Below are positions 25,937 to 34,842 of a DNA stretch of 64,000 bases, piece after piece. Every line of letters begins with the position of its first letter. The first letter of the stretch is position 1. A program made the translations under genes and the position numbers. Source of the stretch: Flavobacterium sp. IB48 (GTDB taxonomy: Bacteria > Bacteroidota > Bacteroidia > Flavobacteriales > Flavobacteriaceae); the NCBI RefSeq assembly GCF_016405855.1, contig NZ_JAEFCA010000002.1:805135-869134 (forward strand). Reading direction: 5' to 3'. Under the pieces are notes generated by a model. That model saw only the letters and a program-made list of their open reading frames with translations. It was not told where the DNA came from and did not search any database.

Positions 25937-27394
25937 TTAATAACCAGGGTTTTGCTGTGAAAGTGTTCCTGCTTCTCTCATAAATGTAGTTGGAAGAGGC
26001 CATAATTCATGTTTTCCAACTATAAAAGTTTTACCATCTGCTGCCATAGCCGCTTCTGCTTGTCCTGTTCTAACGATATCAAACCATCTGTCGTGCTCAA
26101 AAGCAAATTCTAATCTTCTTTCTTTATAAATTGCTTTTCTAATATCAGTTTGAGAAGTAAAAGGAGTATCTCCTAAACCTGCTCTATGACGAATTTGATT
26201 TACTAAAGGAATTGCTGCTGCTGTTTCTCCTAATTCGTTTAATGCTTCAGCTTTCATTAGTATAACCTCAGCATATCTTAAATATCTAAGATTTGTATCT
26301 GTAAATTCTTGGTTATAAAAAGATGATGAATATGCTTTATAATTATATCTTGCATTCGCTACCGTAGATGGAACTTCTCTACCATCATACAAAACTGAAC
26401 CTCTGAAAATAATTGTAGCAGCTCTTCTAACGTCTCCTGCCTCGTAAGCGTCTGCTAAGCCTTTAGTTGGTGTATTGAATCCCCAACCCCATCCTCCGGC
26501 ACCACGTGGCGCTTGAGAAACAGTGTAATTTCCAATTCCAAATCCAGGGCTAGAAGTTCCTCCAATCCCATCAATCTCAAAAATAGATTCTGGACCAAAT
26601 TCTCCTTCTTTTTTATATTGCAAAGAATAATCAGAAACTAAAGAATAACCAGTTACTTTATCGCAATTGTCAATTACTTTTTGCCAATTTTTTTGATATA
26701 GATTAACTTTTGCTAATAAAGCATATGCTGCTCCTTTAGAAGCTCTTACGACATCTTTACCAGTGTATGCCGATTTTTCTGGTAAATTCGCAATAGCATC
26801 TGTTAGGTCTTTTTCTATAAAAGCATAAACTTCTGCAGGAGTTTTACGGGTTAATTGCATAATTCTGTCTGAGTCATTTCCAGGAATTGGCAAATGATCT
26901 ACAATAGGAACTCCGCCGTATCCTTTAACTAAAGTAAAGTACATAAACGCTCTCATAAATTTAGCTTCTCCTTCTAACCTAACTTTTAAACTAGGCGTTA
27001 CCTGATCTAACTTAGGAAATATAGCCAAAGCCTGATTACATCTATTAATTCCAGCATAATTTGCATTCCACGTAGACTGAAATGACGGAGTTGAAGCATT
27101 ATATGTTAAAGCATCCATAATATCTTTATCTCCACCAGCATCTCCGGGATCAGAGCCTTTATCAGCATCATCGCTAATGATACTTGTAACTGCATTCCAA
27201 CCAAAAGAAGACATATCCCAGCCTAAAAATTGATTGTAAATTGCTGTTACAAAACTTGAAGCTCCAGCATCACTATTTACCAAAGTTGGGTCAGCAGGAA
27301 TAGACTCTGTTGGCTCTACATCCAAAAAATCATTTGAACATCCAGATAAGAATAATCCAGAAAGTACAAACATTGATATATATATTCTTTTCAT
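25937..27394 (-). CDS. SusD/RagB family nutrient-binding lipoprotein
   Basis: 485 residues with lipobox LSGC (Cys19). SusD-family features are the N-terminal TESIPADPTLVNSDAGASSF region, AKFMRAFMYFTLVKGYGGVPI, AYALLAKVNLYQKNW, the NLRYLRYAEVILMKAEALNE helix and the C-terminal YKERRLEFAFEHDRWFDIVR. It caps the SusC pore and binds the glycan at the cell surface. It begins 4 bases after susC and ends before the hairpin at 25889. Confidence 0.95.
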   Translation of the reverse strand: MKRIYISMFVLSGLFLSGCSNDFLDVEPTESIPADPTLVNSDAGASSFVTAIYNQFLGWDMSSFGWNAVTSIISDDADKGSDPGDAGGDKDIMDALTYNASTPSFQSTWNANYAGINRCNQALAIFPKLDQVTPSLKVRLEGEAKFMRAFMYFTLVKGYGGVPIVDHLPIPGNDSDRIMQLTRKTPAEVYAFIEKDLTDAIANLPEKSAYTGKDVVRASKGAAYALLAKVNLYQKNWQKVIDNCDKVTGYSLVSDYSLQYKKEGEFGPESIFEIDGIGGTSSPGFGIGNYTVSQAPRGAGGWGWGFNTPTKGLADAYEAGDVRRAATIIFRGSVLYDGREVPSTVANARYNYKAYSSSFYNQEFTDTNLRYLRYAEVILMKAEALNELGETAAAIPLVNQIRHRAGLGDTPFTSQTDIRKAIYKERRLEFAFEHDRWFDIVRTGQAEAAMAADGKTFIVGKHELWPLPTTFMREAGTLSQQNPGY

Positions 27395-27398
27395 GATA

Positions 27399-30300
27399 TT
27401 AAAATTTTAAATTTGCACCTACTACAAAAGATCTCAATGATGGGTATGCATCTAGCTCAACACCCTGAGTACCTTCAACTAATTTACCATCAGACACTAC
27501 ATCTGGAGAGAATCCAGAGAATTTTTGTGTAATAAATGGGTTAATTGCGTTTACATATAATCTGCAATAGCTAATAAAGTTGTTCTCTTTTATTGGAAGT
27601 TTATATCCTAAAGTGATGTTATTTATTCTAAAGAAATCAGCAGACTCTAAGTAATACGTTGAAGCGTAAGGAGTCAAGTTTGAAGGCGCTGGAATTGAAG
27701 ATGTAGTATTTGTAGGTGTCCAAAAACCATTAGCCATAGAAGCTTCTACATTTTCTCCTCCAAATCTTTGTGCTTTTTTTCCATTATATACTTTTGCTCC
27801 TCCTGTTCCGTAACCATCAACAGAAAAGTCAATGTTTTTGTATGTCAATCCTAAAGTAACTCCATAAGTAGAAGTTGGTAAAAGAGAACCTACATATTTT
27901 TTATCTTTAAGTTCATCTAAGCCAGTCTGAGGAACTTTAGAACCATCAGCTTTGTAATACAGCATTTGACCATTTGTTGGATCAACTCCTGCGTACTCAT
28001 ACATATAAAAGCTACCTAATGGTTGACCTACTGATGTATTATCCAAAATTTTGGTATTTTGACCATTCCCTAAACTTCCTCCAATAATTGGATTTAGCTG
28101 AACATTTTTAAGACTCGTAAGTTCATTTTTATTATGAGAGAAATTCCCACCAACCCAATAGCTTAAATTATCATTGATTTTATCATCCCAACGCAATGCA
28201 ATTTCATAACCTTTGTTAGACACTTCACCAACATGTGCAGGAGTAGCTAATGTAATTCCTGAAGTTGAATATGGTTTAACATTCAAAATTGTGTTTGTTG
28301 TATTTTTATCATACAAATCAAAAGATCCTTTTAATCTGCTATTAAACATTTCAAAATCAAAACCTCCTGAAAGTTCTTCCACAATCTCCCATGATAAATT
28401 AGGATCAACCTGAGAATTAATTGTAGTACCTGAACCAAGATCTGGATAATCTACCCCTGAAGTGAATACTTGAGTATTAAGAGGTACATTTTGATTCCCT
28501 AATCTACCCCAAGATCCTCTAAGTTTTAATAAATTAATTGGCTCTACATTACTTAAGAAGCTTTCTTTTGAAATAATCCATCCTAAACCAACAGAAGGAA
28601 ATGTTCCCCAACGATTGTCTTCACTAAATTGTGATGAACCGTCACGTCTCACTGTACCAGTAAGCAAATATTTATCCATTAATTTATATTGAAAACGAGC
28701 AAAATAAGATGCCAATCTTCTTTGATTAAGTGCTTCATCTTTATAACCTGTTACATCAGCTACATTGTTAACATCTTTCAAAGACCAATAATTAGAATTT
28801 GGATTTACATTTTTTCTGTCAATCGTTAACTTTTCTCTTGTACCTTGAACATTCGCCTCAATACCTGCTGTAACTTCTACATCATGAATTTCTGCAAAAA
28901 CCTTATTATAAGTTAAATAGTTTGATAAATTCCAATTAAAATACTCATCTCTGCTTCTGGTCAAAGTATTTTTATTTAAATCTAAAGGATATTTTTCTAC
29001 TGTACGAGTAGGATCTGCCGATAACCAAAGAGCCACATTATCTACATAATTATACTGTTTGTAAGTATAATACTCTCCATTAAATTGTGATGTGAATTTT
29101 AAAGATTTAAGAATATCCCAATCTAATTTTAATCCTCCTTGCAAAGTAACCGATTTTTGCTGTTCATTTGTATAATCTAATTGAGCCACTGGATTTCCAA
29201 CATTATTAAAAGATGTACCCGTTTCAGATACTACTCCGTTTGAAATAAATGGTACTCCATACTTACCATCCGCATAACGAACAGGAACTAATGGTGATTG
29301 TCTGTAAGCATTTGTAAATGCGCTCAAAGGCATTGGCGTATTTTTAATATTACTTACACTAAAATTTTGAGTTAATTTAACTTTTTCTGAAAGCTTGAAC
29401 TCATTGTTATTTCTAAAAGTAGTACGTCCATAATCAGATCCGTTTAAAATTCCTTTTTCTTCATAATTTCCAAGACTGAAAAAGTATTTTACATTTTCTG
29501 AAGAACCTGAAACAGAAATATTGTTCTGAGTATAAGACCCTGTTCTTGTAATTGCGTCTAACCAATTTGTGTTATACGGTTGATTAGCAGAGAATCTACC
29601 TTGTGGAAAATCGTTACTATAAGCGGCGTTACTGTAACGAACATACTCATCAGCATTTGCCATTTTTACAGTTTTTAACGGAGATCTAACTCCTGCAAAA
29701 CTTTCGACATCTACAGTAAGTTTTCCTTTTCCTGCTTTGGTTGTAATCATAATTACACCATTTGCACCTCTAGTACCATAAATAGCTAATGAAGAAGCAT
29801 CTTTTAATACTTCGTAAGATGTAATATCATTAGTATTAATGTTATTGATGTTATCAGTTGGCATACCATCTACTACATATAAAGGATTTCTTCCTCCTAA
29901 TGCAGTACCTGCTCCCCTGATCACAACTGATGGAGTACTTCCTGGCGCATCTGAGGTAGATACCTGAACCCCAGCAGCTTTTCCTTGAATAGCTTGAGAA
30001 GCATTCATTACTTTCATTTTGGTAATTTCTTCGGACTTAATTGAGCTAACCGCCGAAGTATTATCAATTTTCTTTCTAGTACCGTACCCAATTACAACTA
30101 CTTCTTTTAAGGCAGTATCTCCTGCTTCTTTTAAAGTAATAGTCATTGTTGCGGCAGTAGCTGGTACAGAAACTGAATCAAAACCCAACATAGAGACTTT
30201 TAGAATATCTCCAGGTTTTGCATTAATTGTAAAGTTTCCGTCGAAATCTGCGTCTGCAGTTGCCCTAGCGTCAGCTGAAGCAATTATTGCTCCTGGAACT

Positions 30301-30407
30301 CCCATTCCATTACTGTCAACTACTTTTCCTTTGATTGCTTGCGCTTGCCCCATCATATATGTAGGCAATAGCAAGAGAGCTAAAAAGCTAAAAATAAAAT
30401 TTTTCAT
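27399..30407 (-). CDS. SusC/RagA family TonB-linked outer membrane transporter
   Basis: 1002 residues with a signal peptide (MKNFIFSFLALLLLPTYMMG). A carboxypeptidase-regulatory-like domain at about 25-100 carries the SusC hallmark KGKVVDSNGMGVPGAII. The plug domain follows with MNASQAIQGKAAGVQV, VVIRGAGTALGGRNPLYVVD and YGTRGANGVIMITTK. The rest is a beta-barrel ending in SFVVGANLKF. It imports glyco-oligosaccharides with SusD and TonB. Its promoter region at 30408-30651 contains repeated heptamers that may bind the upstream regulator. Confidence 0.96.
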   Translation of the reverse strand: MKNFIFSFLALLLLPTYMMGQAQAIKGKVVDSNGMGVPGAIIASADARATADADFDGNFTINAKPGDILKVSMLGFDSVSVPATAATMTITLKEAGDTALKEVVVIGYGTRKKIDNTSAVSSIKSEEITKMKVMNASQAIQGKAAGVQVSTSDAPGSTPSVVIRGAGTALGGRNPLYVVDGMPTDNINNINTNDITSYEVLKDASSLAIYGTRGANGVIMITTKAGKGKLTVDVESFAGVRSPLKTVKMANADEYVRYSNAAYSNDFPQGRFSANQPYNTNWLDAITRTGSYTQNNISVSGSSENVKYFFSLGNYEEKGILNGSDYGRTTFRNNNEFKLSEKVKLTQNFSVSNIKNTPMPLSAFTNAYRQSPLVPVRYADGKYGVPFISNGVVSETGTSFNNVGNPVAQLDYTNEQQKSVTLQGGLKLDWDILKSLKFTSQFNGEYYTYKQYNYVDNVALWLSADPTRTVEKYPLDLNKNTLTRSRDEYFNWNLSNYLTYNKVFAEIHDVEVTAGIEANVQGTREKLTIDRKNVNPNSNYWSLKDVNNVADVTGYKDEALNQRRLASYFARFQYKLMDKYLLTGTVRRDGSSQFSEDNRWGTFPSVGLGWIISKESFLSNVEPINLLKLRGSWGRLGNQNVPLNTQVFTSGVDYPDLGSGTTINSQVDPNLSWEIVEELSGGFDFEMFNSRLKGSFDLYDKNTTNTILNVKPYSTSGITLATPAHVGEVSNKGYEIALRWDDKINDNLSYWVGGNFSHNKNELTSLKNVQLNPIIGGSLGNGQNTKILDNTSVGQPLGSFYMYEYAGVDPTNGQMLYYKADGSKVPQTGLDELKDKKYVGSLLPTSTYGVTLGLTYKNIDFSVDGYGTGGAKVYNGKKAQRFGGENVEASMANGFWTPTNTTSSIPAPSNLTPYASTYYLESADFFRINNITLGYKLPIKENNFISYCRLYVNAINPFITQKFSGFSPDVVSDGKLVEGTQGVELDAYPSLRSFVVGANLKF

Positions 30408-30463
30408 ACAGTACGTAATCGTTTAAGTTAGTAGAGCCAAATTAAGCAATTACAACGTTGTAG

Positions 30464-30590
30464 TACATCAAATAACACTACAGCATAGCTACATCACTGT
30501 GTTAAATTTTAACTTTACCTTAATGATTATCAGCACTATAAATGTTAACAAAAATCCTTTAACATATCGTTATGATGTAGTAATGATGTA
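30464..30590. promoter_or_regulatory. heptamer array upstream of susC
   Basis: The heptamer TGATGTA occurs four times in the 244-base gap between the regulator and susC. On the plus strand it is at 30573-30579 and 30584-30590, 11 bases apart. On the minus strand (read as TACATCA) it is at 30464-30470 and 30490-30496, 26 bases apart. A perfect 12-base palindrome, TACAACGTTGTA, sits beside it at 30451-30462. These are candidate binding sites for the LuxR-type regulator. I find no clear TAnnTTTG box for susC. Confidence 0.4.
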
Positions 30591-30651
30591 TCGCAATTAT
30601 ATAAAAAATGATATTGAAAAATATAAAATCTGTAAAAAACAAAACCAAATC

Positions 30652-33396
30652 TTACAGACTTAATAAAAACTTTGACAGATTTTCGTCCTGTGTGAGGTTT
30701 AGCTTCTTTCTAAGGCGATATCTATGCAATTCTACGCCTCTAAAAGAGATATTCATCATTGGAGCAATTTCCTTAGAAGAAAGATTCATTTTAAGATAAA
30801 CACACAGTTTTATATCCTTAGGAGTTAATTGAGGATATTTTTTAGAAAGATTAATAATAAATTCATTGTGAATTTGGTTCAAATTGGTTTCAAAAGTTTC
30901 CCATTCATGTTTATTCACTTCATTAATCTTAATTGCTTTTCTAATTTCGTTTTTAAGTTTGCCAAAATCTTTTTCCGTTTCCAAAATGCCTTGAATTTTA
31001 TCAATCATTTCCGTTTGCTTGGCGATCGACAATGATTTGCCCGCTACTTCTGAAGATTTTGCTTGCAATTCTAATTCTAAGATGTGTTTCTCATATTCTT
31101 GAATGTTGAGTTCATTTTCTTTCTTTAACTCCATTTCAAGAATTTCTCTCTGATGTTTTAATTCTTCAGCCTGCAATTTTAATTTTTGCATATAACGAAG
31201 TTTATTCCACTTATAATAGAAAAACAAAACAGTTCCGATAATAAGAAGGTACAGTAGAATCATCCAAAAAGAAAAATACCAAGGTTCGGCAACTTTAAAT
31301 TTGTAAAATGAAACTTTGTCATAAGTTGCTCCATCATGTTTGAATATTTCTACTGTATGATAACCGCTGTTTAAATTATTTAAAACAATTAATCCGTCAG
31401 AAATTGGGAGAAAATCTTTCTCTTTATCTAGCTTATAAAATAAATTTGGTTTACTTGCTCCATAAATTCCAGAAATGACATTAATCTTTAATTCTGTATT
31501 GAATTTTATTTTCTCATCAATTGGAACTAAAACGTCATTACTAAATGCTTCAATTTTTACTTCTGAGTTTTGTCTATTTTCATATTGAAGTTTAAGAGAA
31601 ACAAATCCGTCATCTAGATTAAACAAATAATAATTGCCTTTCTTGAAAATTCTTAGATTCTCATTAATCAATTTCCCTTTGTAATATTTCTCTTGAATGA
31701 TATTCCAAACAAACTTGTTGCCTTGCGCATAAATATGATACAAGATTCCATTTTGCAAAACCATAAAATGATCGTCGTCTATAGAAACGACATCGGTCAC
31801 ATTTTTAAAATTTGTATTAAACAATTCGTTTTCTTCCAATTTAGCAGATAAAGAATTGTAGGTATACCAAGAATTATTAATAAGAAAGAGTATTTCTTTT
31901 CTAAACTCAAAAATCTTTATACCAAAATCATTTTGCATCTTACTCTGCTGCGTGACATTTTCAACTTTTAGAGTATTATAGTTGTCATCTAACGAAACGC
32001 GATATAAACCACGGTAATTATCGGCTGCCCAAATTTCATTTTTTTTGTTTTGAGCAACATATTTTATTGGTTTGGCAAGATCTTTTATGATTTTATAATG
32101 AGACATATTAGAAGGATCATCGTAAACCAAAATTCCGCTATAGGTAGACTGAAAATAAGTATCATTAATACTGCTTTTAGACATATTCCATCCTCCGCTA
32201 ACTCCGTTTATTTTGGTCAAAGTATTATTTTCATACGAAAAAGTACCGTCGTTATGACCAATAATATATTTTCCGTCAATTTGAGAAATATTCCAGCCTT
32301 GCCCTTGCGTATTGGGCATCATATTAAATTTTCCAGCACTGTATTCAAAAATACCGTGATTTGAAGCAATTAAATAGCCTTTATTAATAGATGCCACCGC
32401 ATAGACCGATCCTAAAATACCCGAATTATCGTAAAAGAAAGAAATAGGAGAATTAACCTCAACGTGCGCAATACCATTATCTAAACCAACCCACAAATCA
32501 TTTTCTTTATCCAATCCTAAACTTAAGACTGAATTATTCATTAGAACATTGTCGCGCTCAATATTTTTAAAGGAATTATTTTTTAGATCTAAAATGAAAA
32601 TTCCACGATTTCCGGTTCCAATAATTAACTTTTCGTTCTTTACAAACTTAGCCACATTAATTGTAGCCGATTTTAAAGTTTCGTTTATCGGATGATCCCA
32701 ACTTTTTAATCCATTCTTTTCTACAATAAAAACTCCCTTTTTCTGTGTAAAGATGTAAGTCTCATTTTTATATTTTTCTATAGCATGAACAACTGTATTT
32801 TTTAAAACATTCCATCCCTTTGGATTTGCAATATGTTTGCCATTCATTTTATAAATTCCGTCTTTAACAGAAGCAACATATAAATTGTTATCTACACCAA
32901 AACAATAGGAAATAAGAAACGGAAATTTAATTTTCTTAATTGTTTTTCCGTCATAAATAAAAACATCATTAAAAGACTGAAAATAAAGGGAACCTTTGAA
33001 TCTGAATATTTTCCAGATTTCTTCGTTGTCTTTTTCATCAAATAATCTGAGGTTTTTGGTAATAGAAACATAATGCATTGTTCCATCTTTTCGATACCAA
33101 TAGCCAAATTCTTTATAAGAACCAGAATAGATTTTATCTCCTTCAATGAGAATAGATCTAATAATGGTTTTGTTTGGAAGTGTATATTTTTCCCATTTTA
33201 CTCCGTCGTAACGAAGCAAATAGTGATTATTTGCAAAGTACATCGCATTATCATTTCCTTGAGCCACATTCCAGATTTGATTATCTCCCTGATAATCTGA
33301 TTTGCTGTAATTTTCGACAAATGGAAGTAATTCTTGAGCCTGAAGTTGTAAAGCGATGAAAAAGAAGAAAACTGATTTAAAAAGTATCGATTTCAA
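30652..33396 (-). CDS. membrane-spanning PUL regulator: beta-propeller, Y_Y_Y domain, LuxR-type helix-turn-helix
   Basis: 914 residues from a TTG at 33396, which starts the leader MKSILFKSVFFFFIALQLQA; an upstream TTG at 33415 overlaps the -7 promoter box and is less likely. A periplasmic propeller with Reg_prop-like repeats fills about 20-600, then comes a triple-tyrosine (Y_Y_Y) domain and a single membrane helix near 690-715 (FWMILLYLLIIGTVLFFYY). A coiled coil follows, and a LuxR helix-turn-helix near the C-terminus (LTPKDIKLCVYLKMNLSSKE, GVELHRYRLRKKL). No kinase or receiver domain is present, so it senses the glycan and binds DNA in one chain. Confidence 0.9.
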   Translation of the reverse strand: MKSILFKSVFFFFIALQLQAQELLPFVENYSKSDYQGDNQIWNVAQGNDNAMYFANNHYLLRYDGVKWEKYTLPNKTIIRSILIEGDKIYSGSYKEFGYWYRKDGTMHYVSITKNLRLFDEKDNEEIWKIFRFKGSLYFQSFNDVFIYDGKTIKKIKFPFLISYCFGVDNNLYVASVKDGIYKMNGKHIANPKGWNVLKNTVVHAIEKYKNETYIFTQKKGVFIVEKNGLKSWDHPINETLKSATINVAKFVKNEKLIIGTGNRGIFILDLKNNSFKNIERDNVLMNNSVLSLGLDKENDLWVGLDNGIAHVEVNSPISFFYDNSGILGSVYAVASINKGYLIASNHGIFEYSAGKFNMMPNTQGQGWNISQIDGKYIIGHNDGTFSYENNTLTKINGVSGGWNMSKSSINDTYFQSTYSGILVYDDPSNMSHYKIIKDLAKPIKYVAQNKKNEIWAADNYRGLYRVSLDDNYNTLKVENVTQQSKMQNDFGIKIFEFRKEILFLINNSWYTYNSLSAKLEENELFNTNFKNVTDVVSIDDDHFMVLQNGILYHIYAQGNKFVWNIIQEKYYKGKLINENLRIFKKGNYYLFNLDDGFVSLKLQYENRQNSEVKIEAFSNDVLVPIDEKIKFNTELKINVISGIYGASKPNLFYKLDKEKDFLPISDGLIVLNNLNSGYHTVEIFKHDGATYDKVSFYKFKVAEPWYFSFWMILLYLLIIGTVLFFYYKWNKLRYMQKLKLQAEELKHQREILEMELKKENELNIQEYEKHILELELQAKSSEVAGKSLSIAKQTEMIDKIQGILETEKDFGKLKNEIRKAIKINEVNKHEWETFETNLNQIHNEFIINLSKKYPQLTPKDIKLCVYLKMNLSSKEIAPMMNISFRGVELHRYRLRKKLNLTQDENLSKFLLSL

Positions 33397-33414
33397 GATA
33401 TTCGTTTTTAAACC

Positions 33415-33446
33415 CAAAGATACTCAATATTCATTTTTAGGACAAA
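33415..33446 (-). promoter_or_regulatory. promoter of the PUL regulator
   Basis: The minus strand reads TTTG, 20 bases, TATCTTTG, close to the phylum consensus. The start site falls just before the TTG codon at 33396. It lies next to the ackA terminator. Confidence 0.6.
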
Positions 33447-33448
33447 AA

Positions 33449-33472
33449 AAACTCCTCAAGCTTGAGGAGTTT
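33449..33472 (-). terminator. rho-independent terminator of ackA
   Basis: Perfect palindrome AAACTCCTCAAG / CTTGAGGAGTTT, followed by T residues on the minus strand. It ends the pta-ackA transcript. Confidence 0.85.
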
Positions 33473-33492
33473 CTTTTGATGGGATTTTTATT

Positions 33493-34677
33493 CTAATTTT
33501 CAAGTAACTGATAAACCTGATTTGCAATTTCGTATTCTTCGTCAGTTGGAACGACCAAAACTTTCACGGTCGATTTATCTGAATTGATTTCTCTTAATTC
33601 TTTAGAACGAATTTGATTTTTTGTTGTATCAATTTCAATTCCGAAATAATCCATGTCGGTACAAATTAGATTACGCATAAATGACGAATTTTCGCCAATT
33701 CCTGCCGTGAAAACAATTGCATTCAATCCGTTTAAGGCTGCTGTATATGCACCAATGGTCTTTTTAATTCTATAAGCATTCATTTTTAATGCCAGCTGGC
33801 AGTCTTTATTTCCTTTTTCTGCTTCTGCTTCAATATCTCGCAAATCACTGTAACCAGTAAGTCCAAGCATTCCACTTTGTTTCAGCAAAACAGCATTTAC
33901 TTCATCTGGAGTATATCCTAAATTTTTAATCATATAAAAAATAACAGATTGATCAATATCTCCAGCACGCGTTCCCATAATTAAACCGTTTGATGGCGAG
34001 AATCCCATTGAAGTGTCAATACATTTTCCGTCTTTAATAGCGGCCATGCTGCAACCATTTCCTAAGTGAATGGTAATTATTTTAGAATTATCTCTTAAAT
34101 AATTAATTGCTTTTTCAGACACATATTTATGGCTCGTTCCATGAAACCCATAAACACGTACTTTATTTTCTGTTAAAAGATAATTAGGAATCGCATATTT
34201 GTATGCAACTTCTGGCATAGTTTGATGAAATGCAGTATCAAAAACAGCAATTTGTTCTGCAGAACTGAAAATTTCTTCTGCCACATTAATTCCTTCTAAA
34301 TTGGCAGGATTGTGCAAAGGTGCCAATTCAAAAAGCTGTTTGATTTTTTCTTTTACTTTGTCATTGATTTTTACTGTATCGCTAAAATCACTTCCGCCGT
34401 GCACCACGCGATGCCCAACAGCCGAAATTTCCGAAGTTGATTTAATTACTCCTTTTTCAGCATCTAAAAGCATTTTGGCTACTTTCTGCAAACCTACTTT
34501 ATGATTCGAAATGGGAAGTGTCTCTTCAATTGAAACTGTTGCTGTTTTAAAAGTTATATTCGAAGTTTCTAAGCCAATTCTATCAATCATTCCAGAACAA
34601 ATTACTTCGTTTTCTGGCATTATCATTAATTGGTATTTAATTGAAGAACTTCCTGAGTTTATAATTAGTATTTTCAT
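33493..34677 (-). CDS. ackA: acetate kinase
   Basis: 394 residues, usual length. Signature segments are INSGSSSIKYQL at the N-terminus, VGHRVVHGG, FDTAFHQTMP, YGFHGTSHKYV, HLGNGCSMAAI and FTAGIGENSSFMR. It converts acetyl phosphate and ADP to acetate and ATP in the cytoplasm, in tandem with Pta. It lies 165 bases downstream of pta, with a CTAAG-type repeat between them, so the two are likely coexpressed. Confidence 0.97.
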   Translation of the reverse strand: MKILIINSGSSSIKYQLMIMPENEVICSGMIDRIGLETSNITFKTATVSIEETLPISNHKVGLQKVAKMLLDAEKGVIKSTSEISAVGHRVVHGGSDFSDTVKINDKVKEKIKQLFELAPLHNPANLEGINVAEEIFSSAEQIAVFDTAFHQTMPEVAYKYAIPNYLLTENKVRVYGFHGTSHKYVSEKAINYLRDNSKIITIHLGNGCSMAAIKDGKCIDTSMGFSPSNGLIMGTRAGDIDQSVIFYMIKNLGYTPDEVNAVLLKQSGMLGLTGYSDLRDIEAEAEKGNKDCQLALKMNAYRIKKTIGAYTAALNGLNAIVFTAGIGENSSFMRNLICTDMDYFGIEIDTTKNQIRSKELREINSDKSTVKVLVVPTDEEYEIANQVYQLLEN

Positions 34678-34682
34678 TTTTT

Positions 34683-34719
34683 TTAAAAGATTCTAAGATG
34701 CTAAGTTTCTAAGGTGCTG
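34683..34719. repeat. CTAAG-rich intergenic repeat
   Basis: The stretch holds TTCTAAGATGCTAAG, TTTCTAAGG and TGCTGAG in the pta-ackA gap. Similar CTAAG-rich sequences occur near 56550, 57420 and 58618, all between genes. Confidence 0.5.
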
Positions 34720-34842
34720 AGTTTTTTTTAAGACTCAAAACTTTTTATTTTATATTTTTAATGTCACGAATTAAAATTGAAATAAAGGCAATTTTCAAAG
34801 CAAATTATAATTCATAATTTACCATTAGCAATTCACAATTAT

